The notes under the pieces: generated by a model | Databases searched by the model: none | The model's input: the letters and a program-made list of their open reading frames with translations, nothing else | Told to the model about the DNA's origin: nothing | In this document: positions 60,031-64,000 of the stretch, piece by piece | Numbering within the stretch: position 1 is the first letter of the stretch | Layout: every line of letters starts with the position of its first letter | Translations under genes and position numbers: made by a program | Origin: Channa striata | Lineage: Eukaryota; Chordata; Actinopteri; Anabantiformes; Channidae | Direction of reading: 5' to 3' | Length of the DNA: 64,000 nt | NCBI GenBank assembly: GCA_033026295.1 | Contig: CM065172.1 | Span: 17,107,165 to 17,171,164, forward strand

Positions 60031-63000
60031 AGCTTTAAAATGAAGAAATTAACATCACCACAGAGTCCATGTGTTTGTAGCAGCTTCACTGTGCGAATGA
60101 TGTGTTGCATGTAAACAGCTGTGTATGCAGCTGGAACTCATCTGCATAATATCAGACATCTCTCTTTTGACTGGCATAACAAGCAAATCAATTCCTGCCA
60201 CCTGTCACTGTGAAAAATTTTCTGTTGTGAATCTATGTGCTATATACATGATCCACAGCTTTTTTTTTATTAAATAGTGAAATATTAATTCTCCATTTGA
60301 AATATACTTGTATTTTTTTTAATCACAATTTTATAAAAATGTTAAATGAACCAGATGCTGGTTTTCATGGTTAATCTAGTTAATATATCCATCAGAGCTT
60401 AGCAAAGCTTAAAAAAACTCTACATATTGATCTGAGCTTTTGGTTTTTGTTTATTGAAGACACATAATTTCTTGCCGCATTAAATTAAGCAAATGAAGTC
60501 GAGTGAACAGTGTGCTGATTCTACTTCAGCCTGTCCCAGGTGGAGAGCTACTGCTAGGATCTATCTGCAGATGTGAGGCTGCCATTAAGACAAACAGCAG
60601 ATGAATTATGACTAGACTTTAAGTTTCTTTCTCTGCCTGCACTCAAAACTATTACAAAGTGGTGGAAAGTGGGATAATGTTAACTTTACACAATTTTAAT
60701 TTACACAAACACAGTGTTGCTCTTTTTTTTTGACCAAAGAAAAAGTTTAAGTTGCCTAGTTCAGCAGTGGGATTTTTAACAAACTACAGAACTGAATCAT
60801 AATAAATGCATTAATCACGAGTCAAAATCAGATCAGCAGCATAGAACCAATTGCTTTACTGACATATCACTAATAGTCTCATCTTTTTCTGTAACTACCT
60901 ACAGGCCTGTTCACATCTATCTTCTATGTGTCCTGCTGTACAAAAGTCATGTCTTGAGATTCTGCTGGTGATGAGGAGGTAAACATGTCACAGGAGCAAT
61001 CCTTTTGATCAATATTTCACTCCTCTGGCCCGCTTTCACATACAAATCTACCACAATCTGACACATGCCTCAGCCTCTCAAATCACTTGCTGTTTTTCTT
61101 CCAGCTGTGGCTCTGTATCACTGTACTTCCAGAGTAAATTTAGACCCTTTGACAAAGTGTGATAATGATGGAAACATTTTTCTTGAGCTTTTGGTGTCAG
61201 CTAAATTTACTTTGAACACTTTGCTTGCGTAACTCGATCTCCGTCTCTCATCTTGTGGTGTGCTGCCTTTGGAAAACGTGACTTGAAAGTGACTCAGATC
61301 TCACTCAGAAGGAAAACTGTATTTTATTATTTTGTGCTTGTCTCTGTTCTCAATATAGAGCTTCGTTGTGAGGTTATATATGGTAGCTAAGTGTGTTTTA
61401 TCTGTAAGCCATCATTCTAAATGGCATAATAATGAAATGTTTCTAGATAAAGAACAGCAGAGACAGGGGCATATTTTTAAAACTCTCAGCAAGCAAGATG
61501 ATAAAAGGCAAGTATGAGTTTCTGCTGTTCTTCAAAGCCAAAACACGTACATACATGGCATCCTCCAACTCAAACACTGGACATTTTTGTTCTGTTACCA
61601 TCTGTTTGTGAGCTGCTGTCTGGAAGAGGGAGGGAGTGACCTTGGCCTGCAGCTCTTCGTCAGAAGTTGGCAGCATCTGGCAGTTTTGAGGGGTGAGGTG
61701 TGGTGGCGGTGGTGGGGGAGTCGGGTGCTGAGCAGGTCAGGCAGGATTAGATAGAGGTTGTCACAGTTGTAATTTGTCATTTGTTGGGGTGAGATAAAGA
61801 AGGAATGGGATGACGGCTGGAAAAAGCTAAAGCCAATGTTGTGATGTTGGTGGTTTGGCATGTTTTAGTCTATTAACTACAAAATGTTCACAGTTTACAT
61901 CATTGCCACCCATTTTGGAAAGATTGATTTCCAGCAGAGCACCAACACTTGCTCATACTTTGGACATTTAGTGCTCACCTTCTGAGGTTTTCATCACCTG
62001 CGTCACATGCATGTGCTGCCTGAAACTGTTCTGACAAACTCCTTATTTGTGTGTTTGGCAGCTGTTTCTATTTGATTTGAGAAGCCAGACCTTGTGTATG
62101 TAAGGCTGCCGGGTAACCAACTCTCATATATTCGGTGTCAGAAATTCAAAACCTCTTAGGGCTTTGCTTTCAATTTTGAGTTTTCCAAATTTAGCTTAAC
62201 ATTGTTCAGTGTTAAGGATGTAAGAACTATTAGAAGCTTGGTTTATCCATATAAAATCCACTCCTGTGGTATCTAACCATGCAGTTTAGTTTGGGTTTTA
62301 TGTGCTGACTTTGTCTCAAAACAGTTAAAAAGAGTTGAAGACAGGTCTAGTGTAAATGTCAGAAATTGTGATTTTGCAGAACTAAACAGCCAAAGTTTTT
62401 TAAATTGTCCTTTTTTTCAACCATCAAAATTTAATACACAATCATTATTTGTGTTTGAATAGCTGGAATCAGGGAACTTTGACAATTACTGGTTTATCCC
62501 AGCAGTTGCATTCTGTCATTTAATTTATCAACACGTTTCCGAGCTTTTTTTTTATCTATAATGTTGAAATATTATCTTATTCATATTCAACAATCTACAA
62601 TATCTCTATATATATATACACATATAGATATTGCCAGGAACAAGGTGTTCGCTATGTTTGCAAAGTTAATGCACATCCTTCCTTTTCTTGGTCCTTGAAC
62701 TTTACACTGGCTTGACTCCTGTGAGCCTGTGTCAGCTTTAGAAATGATTCAGTCCTATTCTCGTCACTTCTTCAACTCCGGTGCATTTATCGTAACTAAT
62801 ATGTTGGAATACCGTGTTTGTTTCGACAATAGACATTTTAGGACCTAAATAGAACCACTTGACTATTTCGGTTGTGGCTTAAAATCGCGGGTAGTTTCTT
62901 GCATCCTCATACACTGTTTGCCATTTTTGGGTGACTCTTGTTTCAAGGACAAGGACTTGACATTTTACATTTCCTTTAACAAAATGAACCAGTGCCTTGT

Positions 63001-63850
63001 TAGAGCACTTGCAGTATCCCCAATTAAACATTGCAGAGACAGAATTGTAACGGGTGGGAAGCAGAGCCTGATCTCAACATAGAAATGTTAGACTAGATTA
63101 TGTAATCATCGCTGATCCAGGCAACTGTCTATTTTATTGTGTTTATTTTTAAACTGTCACAATTTTTCATGTCTACCTTCTCACTCAGCAGACAGTCAAC
63201 ATCAATGATTGCTGTTTTTTTTCATGCAAGGTACAGTTTGTGCCACAGGATCCTATTATGTAAGATTTTGTCTGAGTGCTTCATATTTGGTGCAGAAGTT
63301 GAAACTATTTAAGCTGGAGACAGAGAGATAGCAGCGGGGAGCCTAAAGCTTTGATCAGAATACTCCTTAAATTCTCTCTTTTAACTTAATCTTTTAAATT
63401 AGGGGTGAAGTTAACATACTTTCATCGGTTTATCCACACATTAATTTGTTAGTTCAGTTCAACAACAACAACAAATTGTACATAAAATATGCACATATCT
63501 CTAAGATATCAGAAGATGTGAACATTTCTCAAAGCCCAAAATGATGAAGCCAGAAATCAAAGATGTGCTGTGGTAGAGGAGTAAGGTCGATTTCACACAT
63601 GGTGGTTGCTGTCTGGCTGCTATGTTTTTTTGACAAGTCCTCCAACCGTCATGCCTGTATTGCTTTCTTCTCCCTGCCCTCTCATGAACAGCAGTTGCAT
63701 TAGTTTGGAGGCTGTAGTTTGTGCTGAGTTTTGTTACAGAGTGAGATATTTCTAACATTTTGTTCATCCCATTTAAACAATTCTGGCTCAAAAACTATTA
63801 CGAAGCTAATGTTTATTTATCATAATGAGTTAATATATATAATTAGTATC
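60031..63850. other. magi1 intron 1, no gene seen
   Basis: AT-rich intronic DNA. An imperfect AT-rich palindrome lies at about 62598-62634. Open frames at 61443-61861 and 63501-63791 have no recognisable content. Confidence 0.5.
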
Positions 63851-63853
63851 TAT

Positions 63854-63886
63854 CATCCATGCATCCATCCATCCATCCATCCATCC
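63854..63886. repeat. (ATCC)n microsatellite
   Basis: Seven or more ATCC tetranucleotide units ending in a C run. Confidence 0.85.
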
Positions 63887-64000
63887 CCCCACAACCCTGA
63901 ACAGGATTAACAGTTACACATAATAGATAGATGGATCTGACCATTGTTTCAAACCCCCCAAATATACAGTGTGCTGTTGTAACATTTTAAAAAGCTGAAA

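Noticed and set aside
63854..63886. CRISPR-like array
   Set aside because: Pure tetranucleotide repeat without unique spacers, in a vertebrate genome.

Overview
The window looks like nuclear DNA of a teleost fish. It has short coding exons with GT-AG introns, AT-rich intergenic DNA, many CA/TA/GGA microsatellites and a fish-type mix of decayed transposons (L2-like, Rex1/CR1-like and L1-like LINEs, two Tc1/mariner-like remnants). The protein genes were recognised by reading translated exons against remembered vertebrate families; no search was run.

Layout. (1) 1-1750: degenerate retroelement/SINE-like DNA, then the last visible exon of eif2d. (2) 1651-7311, minus: eif2d, 12 coding exons from the start codon through the SWIB/MDM2 domain; the SUI1-encoding 3' end lies beyond base 1. 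(3) 7312-15760: no gene seen; holds an L2-like LINE remnant. (4) 15767-18618, plus: fmod (fibromodulin), with a G-rich/TATA promoter, a noncoding first exon and two coding exons. (5) 21496-26860, minus: csf1, a complete short form of 265 residues over 8 coding exons. (6) 30243-33612, minus: ren (renin), complete, 396 residues over 9 coding exons, with a TATA box. (7) 38562-38828, minus: one well-formed 3'-terminal coding exon of a gene I do not recognise, ending in -SVKI. (8) About 39.25-39.96 kb: L1-like remnant. (9) 44.98-45.85 kb, plus: CpG-rich promoter and first coding exon of magi1; the rest of the window is its first intron, loaded with nested LINEs and Tc1-like elements.

The genes do not form a pathway. 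They are ordinary single-copy vertebrate genes: translation (eif2d), extracellular matrix (fmod), macrophage growth factor (csf1), renin-angiotensin (ren) and cell-junction scaffold (magi1). I did not find a convincing new biological system. The items most worth a second look are the unidentified terminal exon, several near-perfect hairpins/palindromes, the reduced Csf1 and fibromodulin architectures, the out-of-frame upstream ORF over the magi1 start, and the nested transposons.
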